From Sphingomonadaceae bacterium (GTDB lineage: Bacteria; Pseudomonadota; Alphaproteobacteria; Sphingomonadales; Sphingomonadaceae), in contig JANYFA010000035.1 in assembly GCA_025362895.1 (NCBI GenBank), positions 1-54,439 on the forward strand: a stretch of 54,439 bases of DNA, written 5' to 3'. Below the pieces are notes generated by a model. It was not told the origin of the DNA and did no database searches. It saw only the letters and a program-made list of their open reading frames with translations. The position numbers and the translations under genes were made by a program. Shown in pieces: positions 43,023-52,629 of this stretch (its first letter is position 1; every line of letters starts with the position of its first letter).

Positions 43023-44248
43023 GCAGCGCGCCCGGCCCTGCCCCTGATTGGGACCGAGGCGCCGGAACGGGGCACGACCCCGGCGCCGGAACGGGGCACG
43101 ACCCCGATGCCGACTGGAGCTTGCCGGGTTGGACATACACCGATGCGGACTTCTTCGCCGCCGAGATGGATGCCGTCATCCGCCCATCGTGGCAGATCGT
43201 CTGCCACGTCAGCGACGTCGCGCGGCCCGGCGACTTCCACACGATCGACTATCTGGGTGAAAGCATCGTCGTCGTGCGCGGCGACGACGGCAAGGTCCGC
43301 GCCTTCGCCAATGTTTGCCGCCACCGCGCGATGCGTCTCGTCGCGGGGCTGCGTGGCTGCGCGCGCAAGATCGTCTGCCCGTATCACGCCTGGACGTATG
43401 AGACCGACGGACGGCTGAGCGGGGTGCCGATGCGCGGCGACTATCCGGCACTGCGGCTGGAAGACAACGGCCTCGCACCGGTCGATGTCGACATCTGGCG
43501 GGGTTTCGTCTTCGTCCGGCTGAGCGGCGACGGGCCGTCGGTTGCGACGATGATGGCCCCCTATGACGCCGAGGTCGCGCCTTATGCTCTCGACGACGTG
43601 CGGACGATCAGCCCGGCACGGCTGCGCGAGCGCGCGGTGAACTGGAAGAACGTCGGCGATAATTATTCGGACAATCTCCACATTCCCGTCGCGCACGACG
43701 GGCTGACGCGGCTGTTCGGCAAATCATATGCGATCGCCGCCGAGCCGTGGGTCGACAGAATGTCGGGCGAACTGGCCGACGCGCCGTCTACCAACCGATG
43801 GGAGCGTTTCTATCAGGCGCACCTGCCCCCTGCCCCCCACCTGCCGGCGACGAACCAGCGGCGGTGGCTGTATTTCAAATTATGGCCGAACATGGCGTTC
43901 GACCTGTACCCCGACCAGATCGATTTCATGCAGTGGCTGCCGTTGACGCCGACGACCAGCGTTCTGCGTGAAATGGCGTTCGCCCTGCCCGACGGCCGGC
44001 GCGAGATGAAGCTTGTCCGCTACGCCAATTCGCGGATCAACCGCGTCGTGAACGCCGAGGATACCTTCCTGATCGAGCGGGTCCAGGCGGGGATGGCGTC
44101 GCGCAGCTATTCCGTCGGGCCGCTCGCGGCGAGCGAGGTTTGCCTCCGCAGCTTCGCCCGCAAGATCCGCGCGGCAGTACCCGAAGCGCGACGCCACCGC
44201 GCCCCGCCGTCCGGGTGGAACCAGCGCGCACCGAGGAATTTACGATGA
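43019..44248 (+). CDS. Rieske-type ring-hydroxylating/demethylating oxygenase, alpha subunit
   Basis: A 409-residue oxygenase. The Rieske cluster is bound by Cys100-x-His102 and Cys120-x2-His123 (NVCRHRAM, VCPYHAW). The catalytic domain shows NWKNVGDNYSDNLHIPVAH with the bridging Asp and two iron His, and EDTFLIERVQAG near the C-terminus with the third iron ligand region, as in betaine/carnitine-type oxygenases. GTG 43019 overlaps the M20 stop; no later start fits. The N-terminus carries two copies of GAGTGHDP from a 24-bp duplication. No reductase gene is adjacent; the electron donor must be encoded elsewhere. The product overlaps the FAD oxidoreductase by 4 bp. Substrate unknown, possibly an N-methylated or aromatic amino compound released by the M20 enzyme. 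Confidence 0.88.
   Translation: MSSAPGPAPDWDRGAGTGHDPGAGTGHDPDADWSLPGWTYTDADFFAAEMDAVIRPSWQIVCHVSDVARPGDFHTIDYLGESIVVVRGDDGKVRAFANVCRHRAMRLVAGLRGCARKIVCPYHAWTYETDGRLSGVPMRGDYPALRLEDNGLAPVDVDIWRGFVFVRLSGDGPSVATMMAPYDAEVAPYALDDVRTISPARLRERAVNWKNVGDNYSDNLHIPVAHDGLTRLFGKSYAIAAEPWVDRMSGELADAPSTNRWERFYQAHLPPAPHLPATNQRRWLYFKLWPNMAFDLYPDQIDFMQWLPLTPTTSVLREMAFALPDGRREMKLVRYANSRINRVVNAEDTFLIERVQAGMASRSYSVGPLAASEVCLRSFARKIRAAVPEARRHRAPPSGWNQRAPRNLR
43058..43105 (+). repeat. Exact 24-bp tandem duplication in the Rieske gene
   Basis: Positions 43058-43081 and 43082-43105 are identical 24-bp units, each coding for GAGTGHDP, in the unstructured N-terminus of the oxygenase. Being in frame and exact, it looks recent and may vary in copy number. 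Confidence 0.85.
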
Positions 44249-45864
44249 CCAAGGCCTATGACGCGCTCATCATCGGCGGCGGTCACAACGGGCTGGTGTG
44301 CGCCTTTTACCTTGCCCGAGCAGGGATGAAGGTCCGCATTCTCGAGCGCCGTGGCGTGGTTGGCGGGGCGGCGGTGACCGAGGAATTCGCGCCGGGTTTT
44401 CGTAATTCGACCGCGAGCTACACGGTTAGCCTCCTGCGGCCGCGGGTGATCACGGACATGCGCCTCCACGAACGCGGCTGGCGGATCGTCGAGCGGACGA
44501 TTTCGAACTTCTTCCCGCACCCCGACGGCTACCTCAAACTCGGCGGCGGCACGGCGCGGACGCAGGCCGAATTCGCGCGTTTCTCGGCACGCGATGCAGC
44601 GACGTTCCCGGCCTATGAAGTCGCCCTCGAGCGCGTCGCCGAGGTGCTGCGTGACTTGTCGCTCAAGACGCCGCCGAACGCCGATGGCGGTATCCGCGCA
44701 CTCCTCGCCGCCGCCGCGCAAGGTCGCCGCGTCGCGGGCATGGGGGTAGCGGCGCAGCGCGATGTCCTCGCCCTGTTCGTCAAGTCGGCGCGCGACTTCC
44801 TCGACGGCTGGTATGAGAATGATTTCGTCAAGGCAGCGTTCGGCTTCGACGCCGTCGTCGGCAATTACGCCAGCCCCGACACGCCGGGGTCGGCGTATGT
44901 CCTGCTCCATCACGTCTTCGGCGAGATCAACGGCAAGAAAGGCGCGTGGGGCCATAGCGTCGGCGGCATGGGCTCGATCACCCAATATATGGCCGAGGCC
45001 TGCGTCGAACTGGGCGTCGAGATCAGCCTCGAAGCGCCGGTGGCCAAAGTGCTGGTGGACGGCGGCAAAGTCGGCGGCGTCCGGCTCGAAAGCGGCGAGG
45101 AGATCGCCGCGCCGATCGTCGCCACCAATGTCGGCCCGGCGCTGTTGTTCCGCCAGCTCGTCGATCGCAGCGATCAGCCGCCCGATTTCGCGCGGGCGAT
45201 CGACGGCTTCAAGACCGGGTCGGGCACCTTCCGGATGAACGTCGCACTGAGCGAACTACCCGATTTCGCCGTCCTTCGCGGCAAGGAACGCGCCGAACAC
45301 CATACCGCCGGGATCATCATCGCGCCGACGCTCGACTATATGGACCGCGCCTATACCGACGCGAAGGCGTTCGGCTGGTCGAAAGCGCCGATCGTCGAAA
45401 TGAAACTGCCGACCACGGTCGACGACAGCCTCGCCCCGCCGGGACGGCATATCGCCAGCCTGTTCTGCCAGCAGTTCGCGCCGGTCTTACCCGACGGCCA
45501 GTCGTGGGACGATGTTCGCGAAGGCGTCGCCGACCACATCATCGACACCGTCACCGCGCACGCACCCAATTTCAAGGCGGCGGTGATCGCCCGGCAGATC
45601 CACTCGCCGCTCGATCTCGAACGCAAATTCGGGTTGATCGGCGGCGACATCTTCCACGGACAGATGGGCCTCGACCAGCTATGGGCGGCGCGCCCCGTGC
45701 TCGGCCACGGCGACCACCGGATGCCGGTCGCGGGCCTGTATCTGTGCGGATCGGGAAGCCATCCCGGCGGCGGCGTTACCGGCGCGCCGGGCCACAACGC
45801 GGCGCACGAAATCCTGCGCGACCGCAGCGTGCTAGGCCGCCTGTTTCCGCGCCGCGCCGCGTAG
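44245..45864 (+). CDS. FAD-dependent oxidoreductase, PYROXD2/phytoene-desaturase-like
   Basis: A 539-residue flavoprotein. ATG 44245 overlaps the Rieske stop in ATGA and has GAGG upstream. The N-terminal dinucleotide fold is ALIIGGGHNGLVCAFYLARAG with LERRGVVGGAAVTEEF after it; the C-terminal FAD block is GLYLCGSGSHPGGGVTGAPGHNAA, both diagnostic for the phytoene desaturase/PYROXD2 group. No carotenoid genes are nearby, so carotenoid work is unlikely. Within the M20-Rieske-FAD operon it may oxidise an amine or dehydrogenate a product of the oxygenase. The last 33 bp overlap the convergent permease gene. Confidence 0.9.
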   Translation: MTKAYDALIIGGGHNGLVCAFYLARAGMKVRILERRGVVGGAAVTEEFAPGFRNSTASYTVSLLRPRVITDMRLHERGWRIVERTISNFFPHPDGYLKLGGGTARTQAEFARFSARDAATFPAYEVALERVAEVLRDLSLKTPPNADGGIRALLAAAAQGRRVAGMGVAAQRDVLALFVKSARDFLDGWYENDFVKAAFGFDAVVGNYASPDTPGSAYVLLHHVFGEINGKKGAWGHSVGGMGSITQYMAEACVELGVEISLEAPVAKVLVDGGKVGGVRLESGEEIAAPIVATNVGPALLFRQLVDRSDQPPDFARAIDGFKTGSGTFRMNVALSELPDFAVLRGKERAEHHTAGIIIAPTLDYMDRAYTDAKAFGWSKAPIVEMKLPTTVDDSLAPPGRHIASLFCQQFAPVLPDGQSWDDVREGVADHIIDTVTAHAPNFKAAVIARQIHSPLDLERKFGLIGGDIFHGQMGLDQLWAARPVLGHGDHRMPVAGLYLCGSGSHPGGGVTGAPGHNAAHEILRDRSVLGRLFPRRAA

Positions 45865-47139
45865 CGCATAGACCGGCGGCGCGGTTAGCATCAGGACGAC
45901 GCTGAGGCCTGCCGCCTCCGCCCCGGCCCCCCAGAAGGCGACGGCCGTGAACGCAAGCCCCCCCCTCGCCGTCACCACCGCGACGCGCCGGGCGAGCGCG
46001 GCAACGAGGATCGCGACGTACAGCCACAGCGTCGCGCACGTCGATAGCAGCATCGCAGCGGTGAACATCCCGCCCAGCGAGCGGCTGGCGTTGACGAGGA
46101 CCAGCGCACTCGCCAGTGCCGATGACAGCAGCAGGACGCGGACCGGAACGTCGCGCGCCGACGTGCGGGCGAACCACCGGGGCAGCAACCCGGCGCGCGC
46201 CATTCCGAGCGGCAGCTCGCCTTGGATCAGCACCCACCCGTTCAACGCCCCGATCGCGGCGATTGCGGCGAAGAGCGCCACCCCAAACGCGGCCGCCTCC
46301 CCCCAGAAGGTCGCGACGAACAGCGCAAACGGCGCGGGCGAGGCGGCGACGGCGCGCGGCGGCAGCAACAGTACGATGGCCGAACAAACGATGAGGTACA
46401 GCACCCCCGTTACCACCGTCCCCGCCATCGTCGCGCGGAGCACGGTTCGCGCCGCATCGCGCACGCGGCCCGCGACAATGCCCGCCGCTTCGAAGCCGAC
46501 GAGGGCGAACAGCGTGAGCGTCACCGCGCTCGCCAGCCCGGTGACCAGACCGCGTGGCGACGGGAGTGGCGACAGCGTCACCGGCACGCTCCGTCCGACG
46601 CCAGCGGCAATCGCCACGACGGCAAGCAGCGGCAACAGCTTGAGGACCGTCGTCACCACCTGAAACTCACCTGCCCGCCGCGCACCGGCGAGATTTAGCG
46701 CGGTCAGCACCCAGATCAGCCCGACCGCGACCAGCGCGCCGGTCACCGGCGTCGCGGCGACTGGCGGGTAAAGCGCCGCAAGATAGCTCGTCGCGGCGAT
46801 GGCGATGGCGGCATTCGCCGACCACACGGCCACCCAATAACTCCAGCCGACGAGAACGCCGGGCAGCGGTCCGATGACAGCGGCGGTGACCGCGATCGCA
46901 CCGCTGACGTCGGGCATCGTCGCCGCCAGCCGCGACAGCGTCCAGCCGATCGCCAGCGTCCCCGCGATGCTGACCACCCACGCCACGACCCCGGTCCAAC
47001 CGTACGGCGCGAGCGCCGACGGGACGAGGAACACCCCCGACCCGATCATTCCGCCGACGACGAGCGCGGTCGCCGTCCAGAACCCGAACGGACGGCGGCT
47101 ATTGTCAGCCGCCGACGTGAAATCTGCGTCGGTCACCAT
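45832..47139 (-). CDS. APC-superfamily amino acid permease
   Basis: A 435-residue carrier with about 12 hydrophobic segments. The first helix has FGFWTATALVVGGMIGSGVFLVP, the classical APC signature whose GSG loop binds the amino acid; ALVGFEAAGIVAGRVRDAARTVLRA in helix 6 is the second hallmark. The ATG at 47139 is preferred to 47172 because it starts right before the first helix with a short polar tail. It is convergent with, and overlaps by 33 bp, the FAD oxidoreductase gene of the M20 operon, so it may import amino acids or amines released by the secreted peptidase. Specificity is not visible. Confidence 0.9.
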   Translation of the reverse strand: MVTDADFTSAADNSRRPFGFWTATALVVGGMIGSGVFLVPSALAPYGWTGVVAWVVSIAGTLAIGWTLSRLAATMPDVSGAIAVTAAVIGPLPGVLVGWSYWVAVWSANAAIAIAATSYLAALYPPVAATPVTGALVAVGLIWVLTALNLAGARRAGEFQVVTTVLKLLPLLAVVAIAAGVGRSVPVTLSPLPSPRGLVTGLASAVTLTLFALVGFEAAGIVAGRVRDAARTVLRATMAGTVVTGVLYLIVCSAIVLLLPPRAVAASPAPFALFVATFWGEAAAFGVALFAAIAAIGALNGWVLIQGELPLGMARAGLLPRWFARTSARDVPVRVLLLSSALASALVLVNASRSLGGMFTAAMLLSTCATLWLYVAILVAALARRVAVVTARGGLAFTAVAFWGAGAEAAGLSVVLMLTAPPVYALRGAARKQAA

Positions 47140-47270
47140 GACAACTGAGCACGGGCACGGCGGCAAGACCAAACGCGGCGTAGCGTAACTTTACCGCGAC
47201 CAAAAATTTGGGCGATTGCCTACATATGCGGTCGGGATACGTTATCACCGTAACAACAAGGAGGGCTGGC

Positions 47271-48287
47271 GTGCGCGCAATCATCGGACTCGGGTTGTTG
47301 CTGAGCATCTTCGCGATGACGGCCCCGCTCCACGCTGCCAGCGGTGCGAGTTCGACGACGATCCTCAACGTCAGCTACGATCCGACACGCGAGCTGTACA
47401 AGGACATCGACGCCGCCTTTGCCGCGCAGTGGAAGGCGCAGACCGCCGGCAGTATCGTCATCAACCAATCCCACGGCGGCTCGGGCAAGCAGGCGCGCAG
47501 CGTTATCGACGGCCTTGAGGCCGACGTCGTCACCCTCGCCCTCGCCTATGATATCGACGAGATCGCCGACAAGGCGAAGCTGCTCCCAGCGACGTGGCAA
47601 AAGCGCCTGCCGAACAATTCGACGCCTTATTATTCGACGATCGTGTTCCTCGTCCGCAAGGGCAATCCGAAGGGTATCCACGACTGGAACGACCTCGTGA
47701 AGCCGGGCGTCGCGGTCATCACGCCGAACCCCAAGTCGAGCGGCGGCGCCCGATGGAACTATCTCGCGGCGTGGGGCTATGCGACCAAGACCTATGGCGC
47801 GGCCAAGGCGCAGGATTTTGTGACCAAGCTCTACCACAATGTCCCCGTCCTCGATTCCGGGGCGCGCGGATCGACGACAACCTTTGTCCAACGCGGTCAG
47901 GGCGACGTGCTGCTCGCGTGGGAAAACGAGGCGTATCTCGCGACCCACGAAGCGGGCGGTGACGCCTTTGAAATCATCACCCCGTCGGTCAGCATCCTCG
48001 CCGAACCGCCGGTCGCCATCGTCGACAAAAACGTCGCCAAGCACGGCACCGCCACGGTGGCCGAGGCGTATCTTCGCTTCCTCTACACGCCGCAAGGGCA
48101 GGAGATCGTCGCCAAGGACTTCTACCGCCCGCGCGACCCCGTCGTCGCCGCGAAATACGCCGCGCAGTTCAAGCCGCTGCAAATGTTCACGATCGACCGC
48201 AACTTCGGTGGGTGGCAGCGCGCCCAAAAGGCGCACTTCGCCGACGGCGGCATCTTCGACCAGATTTTCGCATCGGCCAAGAACTGA
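47271..48287 (+). CDS. sbp: Periplasmic sulfate-binding protein
   Basis: A 338-residue binding protein of the sulfate ABC importer. GTG 47271 has AAGGAGG five bases upstream; the ATG at 47208 lacks one and adds 21 odd residues. The signal peptide ends PLHAAS. Family motifs: [15 protein letters not shown] near the start, [18 protein letters not shown] (sulfate-binding loop), [32 protein letters not shown] and [13 protein letters not shown]. The upstream 98 bp contain GATA-CGT-TATC, a small palindrome that might be an operator, though no certain CysB site is seen. It is the first gene of sbp-cysT-cysW-cysA. Confidence 0.94.
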   Translation: MRAIIGLGLLLSIFAMTAPLHAASGASSTTILNVSYDPTRELYKDIDAAFAAQWKAQTAGSIVINQSHGGSGKQARSVIDGLEADVVTLALAYDIDEIADKAKLLPATWQKRLPNNSTPYYSTIVFLVRKGNPKGIHDWNDLVKPGVAVITPNPKSSGGARWNYLAAWGYATKTYGAAKAQDFVTKLYHNVPVLDSGARGSTTTFVQRGQGDVLLAWENEAYLATHEAGGDAFEIITPSVSILAEPPVAIVDKNVAKHGTATVAEAYLRFLYTPQGQEIVAKDFYRPRDPVVAAKYAAQFKPLQMFTIDRNFGGWQRAQKAHFADGGIFDQIFASAKN

Positions 48288-49156
48288 CCGACCGGCGGGC
48301 CTCCGTCGCGACAGCGAGCCGTAGTGCAATCTCTTTCGGCTGGCGCCCACGTTCGATCATTCCGGGGTTCGGGCTGACGTTGGGCTTCACCGTTTTCTAT
48401 TTGTGTGTCGTCGTCCTGATTCCGCTATCGGCGATCTTCATCAAGACGGCGGGGCTCGGCTTCGACCAGTTCATCGCCGTTGCCCTGTCGCGGCGCGCGT
48501 TGCTCGCCTACCGTCTCAGCTTCGGCGCTGCCGCCGTCGCAGCGGCGATCAACAGCGTCTTCGGTTTGCTGGTGGCGTGGGTCCTCGTCCGCTACGATTT
48601 CGCGGGCAAGCGCATCGTGTCGGCGCTCGTCGACCTGCCGTTCGCCCTGCCGACGGCGGTCGCGGGTATCGCCCTGACTGCGCTCTACGCCCCGACCGGG
48701 TGGATCGGCGGCCTGCTCCCGGTCAAGGTCGCCTTCGAACCGCTCGGCGTCGTTGTCGCGCTGACCTTCATTGGCCTGCCGTTCGTCGTCCGCACCGTCG
48801 AACCCGTCCTCGCCGACCTCGGCCACGATGTCGAGGAAGCCGCCGCGAGCCTGGGCGCGGGCCGCCGCCAGACCTTCACCCGTGTCATTCTGCCCGCCGT
48901 CGCGCCCGCGCTCGTCACCGGCTTCGCTCTCGCCTTTGCGCGCGGCGTCGGGGAATATGGCTCGGTGATCTTCATCGCGGGCAACCTGCCGTACCGGTCG
49001 GAGATCGCGCCGCTGCTGATCGTTCAACAGCTCGAACAATATAATTACGCCGGAGCGACGGCAATCGCGGCAACGATGTTGACGGCGTCGTTCGCCGTGC
49101 TGCTGGCGATCAACCTGCTCCAGGCGTGGGACCGTCGCCGGATGGCGGCGCTATGA
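48284..49156 (+). CDS. cysT: Sulfate ABC transporter permease CysT (CysU)
   Basis: About 290 residues with six helices. [23 protein letters not shown] is the standard CysT beginning and the EAA loop reads [35 protein letters not shown] is also characteristic. The start is uncertain: no ATG or GTG lies between the sbp stop and the first helix. A CTG at 48284 overlaps the sbp stop as CTGA and gives normal length; a GTG at 48212 would overlap sbp by 76 bp; a TTG at 48380 would cut into helix 1. I annotate the CTG because other genes here start in NTGA overlaps. It forms the membrane channel with CysW. Confidence 0.9.
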   Translation: MTDRRASVATASRSAISFGWRPRSIIPGFGLTLGFTVFYLCVVVLIPLSAIFIKTAGLGFDQFIAVALSRRALLAYRLSFGAAAVAAAINSVFGLLVAWVLVRYDFAGKRIVSALVDLPFALPTAVAGIALTALYAPTGWIGGLLPVKVAFEPLGVVVALTFIGLPFVVRTVEPVLADLGHDVEEAAASLGAGRRQTFTRVILPAVAPALVTGFALAFARGVGEYGSVIFIAGNLPYRSEIAPLLIVQQLEQYNYAGATAIAATMLTASFAVLLAINLLQAWDRRRMAAL

Positions 49157-49983
49157 GCACTCGAGAACCGCGGTGGCTGCGATGGACCCTGATCGTGGTC
49201 GCTCTCGCGTTCCTGATCGTCAATCTTGCCCTGCCCCTCGCGGCGGTCTTCGCCGGGGCGTTCGCCAAGGGCCTCGCCGCCTATCGCACCGCGATCGTCG
49301 AGCACGACGCGGTCGCCGCGATGAAGCTGACGCTGACCGTCGCCGCGATCGCCGTGCCCCTCAACATCGTTTTCGGCGTCGCCGCATCGTGGGCGGTCGC
49401 GAAGTTCGATTTTCCGGGCAAGAGCATCCTCATCAGCCTGATCGACCTGCCGCTGTCGGTGTCGCCAGTCGTATCGGGGCTGATCTACGTCCTGCTGTTC
49501 GGGCTGCAGGGGTGGGGCGGCGAGTGGCTGCGCGACCACGATATCAAGCTGATCTTCGCCGTGCCCGGCATCGTTTTGGCCACCATGTTCGTCACCTTCC
49601 CGTTCGTCGCGCGCGAGTTGATCCCGCTGATGCTCGAACAGGGCCGGACCGACGAGGAGGCGGCGCGGTCATTGGGTGCAAGCGGCTGGCAGACTTTCGC
49701 GCGCGTGACCTTGCCCAACATCCGCTGGGGCCTGCTGTACGGTGTGCTCCTATGCAACGCCCGCGCGATGGGCGAATTCGGCGCGGTCTCCGTCGTCAGC
49801 GGGCATATTCGCGGGCTGACCAACACCCTGCCGCTCCATATCGAGATTCTATATAACGAATATAATTATGTCGCCGCCTTCGCCGTCGCTTCACTTCTCG
49901 CCGGTCTCGCGCTGGTGACCCTCGTCGCCAAGTCGGCGCTCGAATGGCGTTTCGGTGACCAGATTGCGGGCGGCGGCCATTGA
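49153..49983 (+). CDS. cysW: Sulfate ABC transporter permease CysW
   Basis: A 276-residue second permease of the sulfate importer. ATG 49153 overlaps the cysT stop in ATGA. Six helices are evident; the EAA-type coupling loop is [22 protein letters not shown] and [25 protein letters not shown] is the family hallmark near residue 220. It contacts CysA through this loop. The operon order sbp-cysT-cysW-cysA is the usual one. Confidence 0.95.
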   Translation: MSTREPRWLRWTLIVVALAFLIVNLALPLAAVFAGAFAKGLAAYRTAIVEHDAVAAMKLTLTVAAIAVPLNIVFGVAASWAVAKFDFPGKSILISLIDLPLSVSPVVSGLIYVLLFGLQGWGGEWLRDHDIKLIFAVPGIVLATMFVTFPFVARELIPLMLEQGRTDEEAARSLGASGWQTFARVTLPNIRWGLLYGVLLCNARAMGEFGAVSVVSGHIRGLTNTLPLHIEILYNEYNYVAAFAVASLLAGLALVTLVAKSALEWRFGDQIAGGGH

Positions 49984-49999
49984 TCGCCGTGGTGGAGCC

Positions 50000-51031
50000 A
50001 TGACCGTCGCGGTCGCCGACCTGACGAAGCGGTTCCGCGATCACCTCGCGCTCGACAGCGTTACGCTCGACGTCCGCCCGGGGGAGTTTCTCGCGCTCCT
50101 CGGGCCGTCGGGGTCGGGCAAGACGACGCTGCTCCGCATCATCGGCGGGCTCGACTTTCCCGACGCTGGCACGGTCAGCTTCGCGGGCGAGGATGTCGCC
50201 GGCCGCCCCGCGCGCGACCGCCGCGTCGGCTTCGTCTTTCAGAATTACGCCTTGTTCCGGCATATGCGCGTCGCCGACAACATCGCCTTCGGCCTGACCG
50301 TCAAGCCGCGCAGTCAGCGCCCGGGTGCCATGGCCATTGCCGCGCGTGTCGATGAACTCCTCGCGTTGGTCCAGCTCCCCGGCCTCGGTCGCCGCTATCC
50401 CGCGCAACTGTCGGGTGGGCAGCGCCAGCGCGTCGCCCTTGCCCGCGCGCTGGCCGTCGATCCCGCCGTCCTCCTCCTCGACGAGCCGTTCGGCGCCCTC
50501 GACGCGAAGGTGCGGAACGACCTCCGCCGCTGGTTACGCGGGGTCCACGCCCAGATGGGGCTGACGTCGATCTTCGTGACCCACGACCAGGACGAGGCGC
50601 TCGACCTCGCCGACCGCGTCGCGGTGATGAACAATGGCCGGATCGAGCAGGTCGACACCCCTGATGCCGTTTATAACCGCCCGGCGACCGCCTTTGTTGC
50701 CGACTTTATCGGCAATGCGACGCGCTTCGATTGCCGCCTGAGCGACGGCGCCGTCGAGCTTGCCGGGGTTCGCCTGCCGAACACCGCTCCGCCTGCACCC
50801 GATGGCCCCGGCGTCGCCTTTGTCCGCCCGCACGAGTTTGCAATCGCCTCCGCCGGCACGCCGGGGCTCGCCGCCACCGTTCGCCGCGTCACCCATACCG
50901 CCGCCATGGCAAACGTCGAGGCGGTGCTGGCCGACGGGCGCGTCGTCGACATTGCGACGGCGACGGTCGCGGTCGACGCGGGGGCGGCGATCACGCTCGT
51001 ACCGACAGTCGTCCGCGCTTATCCGGCCTGA
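50000..51031 (+). CDS. cysA: Sulfate/thiosulfate ABC transporter ATPase CysA
   Basis: A 343-residue cytoplasmic ATPase. Walker A is GPSGSGKTT, the Q loop [12 protein letters not shown], the signature [15 protein letters not shown], Walker [13 protein letters not shown], and the switch His is in FVTHDQDEA. The C-terminal hundred residues form a TOBE-like regulatory domain ([10 protein letters not shown]), as in CysA, which may sense sulfur status. The ATG at 50000 has GGTGGAG upstream; the frame to 49955 overlaps cysW. Its last 13 bp overlap the convergent mtnP gene. Confidence 0.95.
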   Translation: MTVAVADLTKRFRDHLALDSVTLDVRPGEFLALLGPSGSGKTTLLRIIGGLDFPDAGTVSFAGEDVAGRPARDRRVGFVFQNYALFRHMRVADNIAFGLTVKPRSQRPGAMAIAARVDELLALVQLPGLGRRYPAQLSGGQRQRVALARALAVDPAVLLLDEPFGALDAKVRNDLRRWLRGVHAQMGLTSIFVTHDQDEALDLADRVAVMNNGRIEQVDTPDAVYNRPATAFVADFIGNATRFDCRLSDGAVELAGVRLPNTAPPAPDGPGVAFVRPHEFAIASAGTPGLAATVRRVTHTAAMANVEAVLADGRVVDIATATVAVDAGAAITLVPTVVRAYPA

Positions 51032-51918
51032 TCGCCGGGCGACGCTTTTTCCGCCGCGAAAACTCGCCGCGCCACGGCGTCGAGCCGCGCGAGTGCGACG
51101 GGATCGCGCGCTGCGGGGGCGGTAATCAGGGCATGGTCGAGCACAGTGTCGAGCGGTGACGGCGTCCGTTCGGGCGGCAGCGCGGCTATGAAGTGTTCGA
51201 TCAGCGCGCGGGCAATCGCCCCGTTCGCCGCCATCTGGGCAAGGATCGCGCTGACCTCGACAAACGCCGCCGTCTCGCGCCAGCAGTCATAGTCGGTGAC
51301 CATGCCGACGAGAGCATAAGGCAGCTCCGCCTCGCGCGCGAGGCGCGCCTCGGGCATCGCCGTCATGCCGATAACATCGGCCCCCCATTGCTGGAACAAC
51401 CGGCTTTCGGCACGGGTCGAGAATTGTGGCCCTTCCATCGCAAGATACGTCGCCCCTTCGGCCAGCCGTCCTCCGGCGGCCGTCACGGCGGCGCCAGCGA
51501 ACGCCGACAGGCGGGAACAGACGGGCTCGGCCATTGACACATGGGCGACCATGCCCGTCCCGAAGAAGCTCGCCGGGCGCGCGACGGTGCGGTCGATGAA
51601 TTGGTCGACGACGACAAAACGCCCCGGCTCGAGTTCCTCGCGCAGGCTGCCGATCGACGAGATAGCAAGAATGTCGGTGCATCCCGACCGCTTCAAGGCA
51701 TCGATATTGGCGCGGGCGTTGACCTCGCGGGGCGGGATGCGGTGGCCCCGCCCGTGACGCGGCAGAAAGCGCACGTCGATGGCGCCGATGCGCCCGTGGA
51801 GGATCGCGTCCGATGGTTCCCCCCACGGCGTCGCCACCGTCCGCCACTCGGCATCGGCCAGCGCCTCGATCGCGTACAGCCCCGACCCGCCGATAATTCC
51901 GATCGTCCACCGCGTCAT
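51019..51918 (-). CDS. mtnP: S-methyl-5'-thioadenosine phosphorylase
   Basis: A 299-residue purine-nucleoside phosphorylase-type enzyme that splits methylthioadenosine, a by-product of polyamine synthesis, into adenine and methylthioribose-1-phosphate. Residues seen: [13 protein letters not shown] with the phosphate-binding Ser, [31 protein letters not shown] and MTDYDCWRE with the base-binding Asp. The length is usual for MTAP. GGAGG lies upstream of the ATG. It is convergent with the sulfate operon; a sulfur-metabolic link is suggestive but may be chance. A guanosine/inosine-specific relative cannot be fully excluded, but TDYDCW supports MTAP. Confidence 0.93.
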   Translation of the reverse strand: MTRWTIGIIGGSGLYAIEALADAEWRTVATPWGEPSDAILHGRIGAIDVRFLPRHGRGHRIPPREVNARANIDALKRSGCTDILAISSIGSLREELEPGRFVVVDQFIDRTVARPASFFGTGMVAHVSMAEPVCSRLSAFAGAAVTAAGGRLAEGATYLAMEGPQFSTRAESRLFQQWGADVIGMTAMPEARLAREAELPYALVGMVTDYDCWRETAAFVEVSAILAQMAANGAIARALIEHFIAALPPERTPSPLDTVLDHALITAPAARDPVALARLDAVARRVFAAEKASPGDQAG

Positions 51919-51957
51919 CGCCGCCTCCGCTTCGCCGCGAGACTGGTGCGTAGAGCA

Positions 51958-51980
51958 TTTTCGACTGGTCGGATCGAAAA
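51958..51980 (-). terminator. Possible hairpin after terC
   Basis: TTTTCGA and TCGAAAA form a 7-bp AT-rich inverted repeat with a 9-nt loop, five bases beyond the terC stop codon. The stem is weak and only its own T run could serve as tract. Confidence 0.3.
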
Positions 51981-51984
51981 AGAG

Positions 51985-52620
51985 CTAGCCGATCAGCCGC
52001 CCGACGTGCGGCATCACCTGATGCGTGCCCGCCACGATCATCGATCCCGCCACATAGACAATCACGATCAGGCCGATGTACGCGATCCAGTGGTGACGTT
52101 CGATGATCTTGGCGATGTAACTCGCGGCGACCGCCATCAGCGTCACCGACAGCGCCAACCCGATCAACAGAACGGTCGGATGGTCACGCGCCGCGCCGGC
52201 GACGGCAAGGACGTTGTCGAGGCTCATCGACAGGTCGGCAATAGCCACCTGCACGATCGCCTGCATCATAGTTTTCGCCGGTTTCGGCGGCGCGTCGACC
52301 GCCGCATGGCCGACCCGGCCGCGCCGCAGCTCGCGGAACAGCTTCCACGCGACCCACAGCAGAAGCAATCCCCCGGCAAGCGTCAGCCCGACGATTTGCA
52401 GCAGCCGCGTCGCCAGCAGCGCAAAGCCAATCAGAAACACCAGCGCCATCGCCACGCCGATCGACAGCACCCGCTTGCGCTGGGCGGGCGGCAGGCCAGC
52501 GGCGAGGGTGCCGAGAATGATTACGTTGTCGCCGGCCAACATGAGGTCGATCATCAACACCTGACCAAGGGCGGATAGCCCCCCCGGCGTCAGAATTTCA
52601 GCGAAATTGAGTATCGGCAT
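51985..52620 (-). CDS. TerC-family integral membrane protein
   Basis: A 211-residue protein with seven hydrophobic segments, of the TerC/YjbE group. The two conserved acidic motifs within helices are LAGDNVIILG near residue 30 and LSMSLDNVLAVAG near residue 130; the family is thought to handle metal ions such as manganese and to aid metal loading of exported proteins. It lies nine bases after the YceD gene on the same strand and may be in its operon, though no good ribosome site precedes its ATG. Confidence 0.92.
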   Translation of the reverse strand: MPILNFAEILTPGGLSALGQVLMIDLMLAGDNVIILGTLAAGLPPAQRKRVLSIGVAMALVFLIGFALLATRLLQIVGLTLAGGLLLLWVAWKLFRELRRGRVGHAAVDAPPKPAKTMMQAIVQVAIADLSMSLDNVLAVAGAARDHPTVLLIGLALSVTLMAVAASYIAKIIERHHWIAYIGLIVIVYVAGSMIVAGTHQVMPHVGRLIG

Positions 52621-52629
52621 GGGTGTGGT

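Noticed and set aside
41502-43136. Open frame of 544 codons opposite the M20 peptidase
   Set aside because: The plus-strand M20 gene has all zinc ligands; the antisense frame has none of the features of a protein family.
44245-45864. Carotenoid isomerase/desaturase function
   Set aside because: The fold is phytoene-desaturase-like, but there are no crt genes nearby and the operon partners are a peptidase and a Rieske oxygenase.
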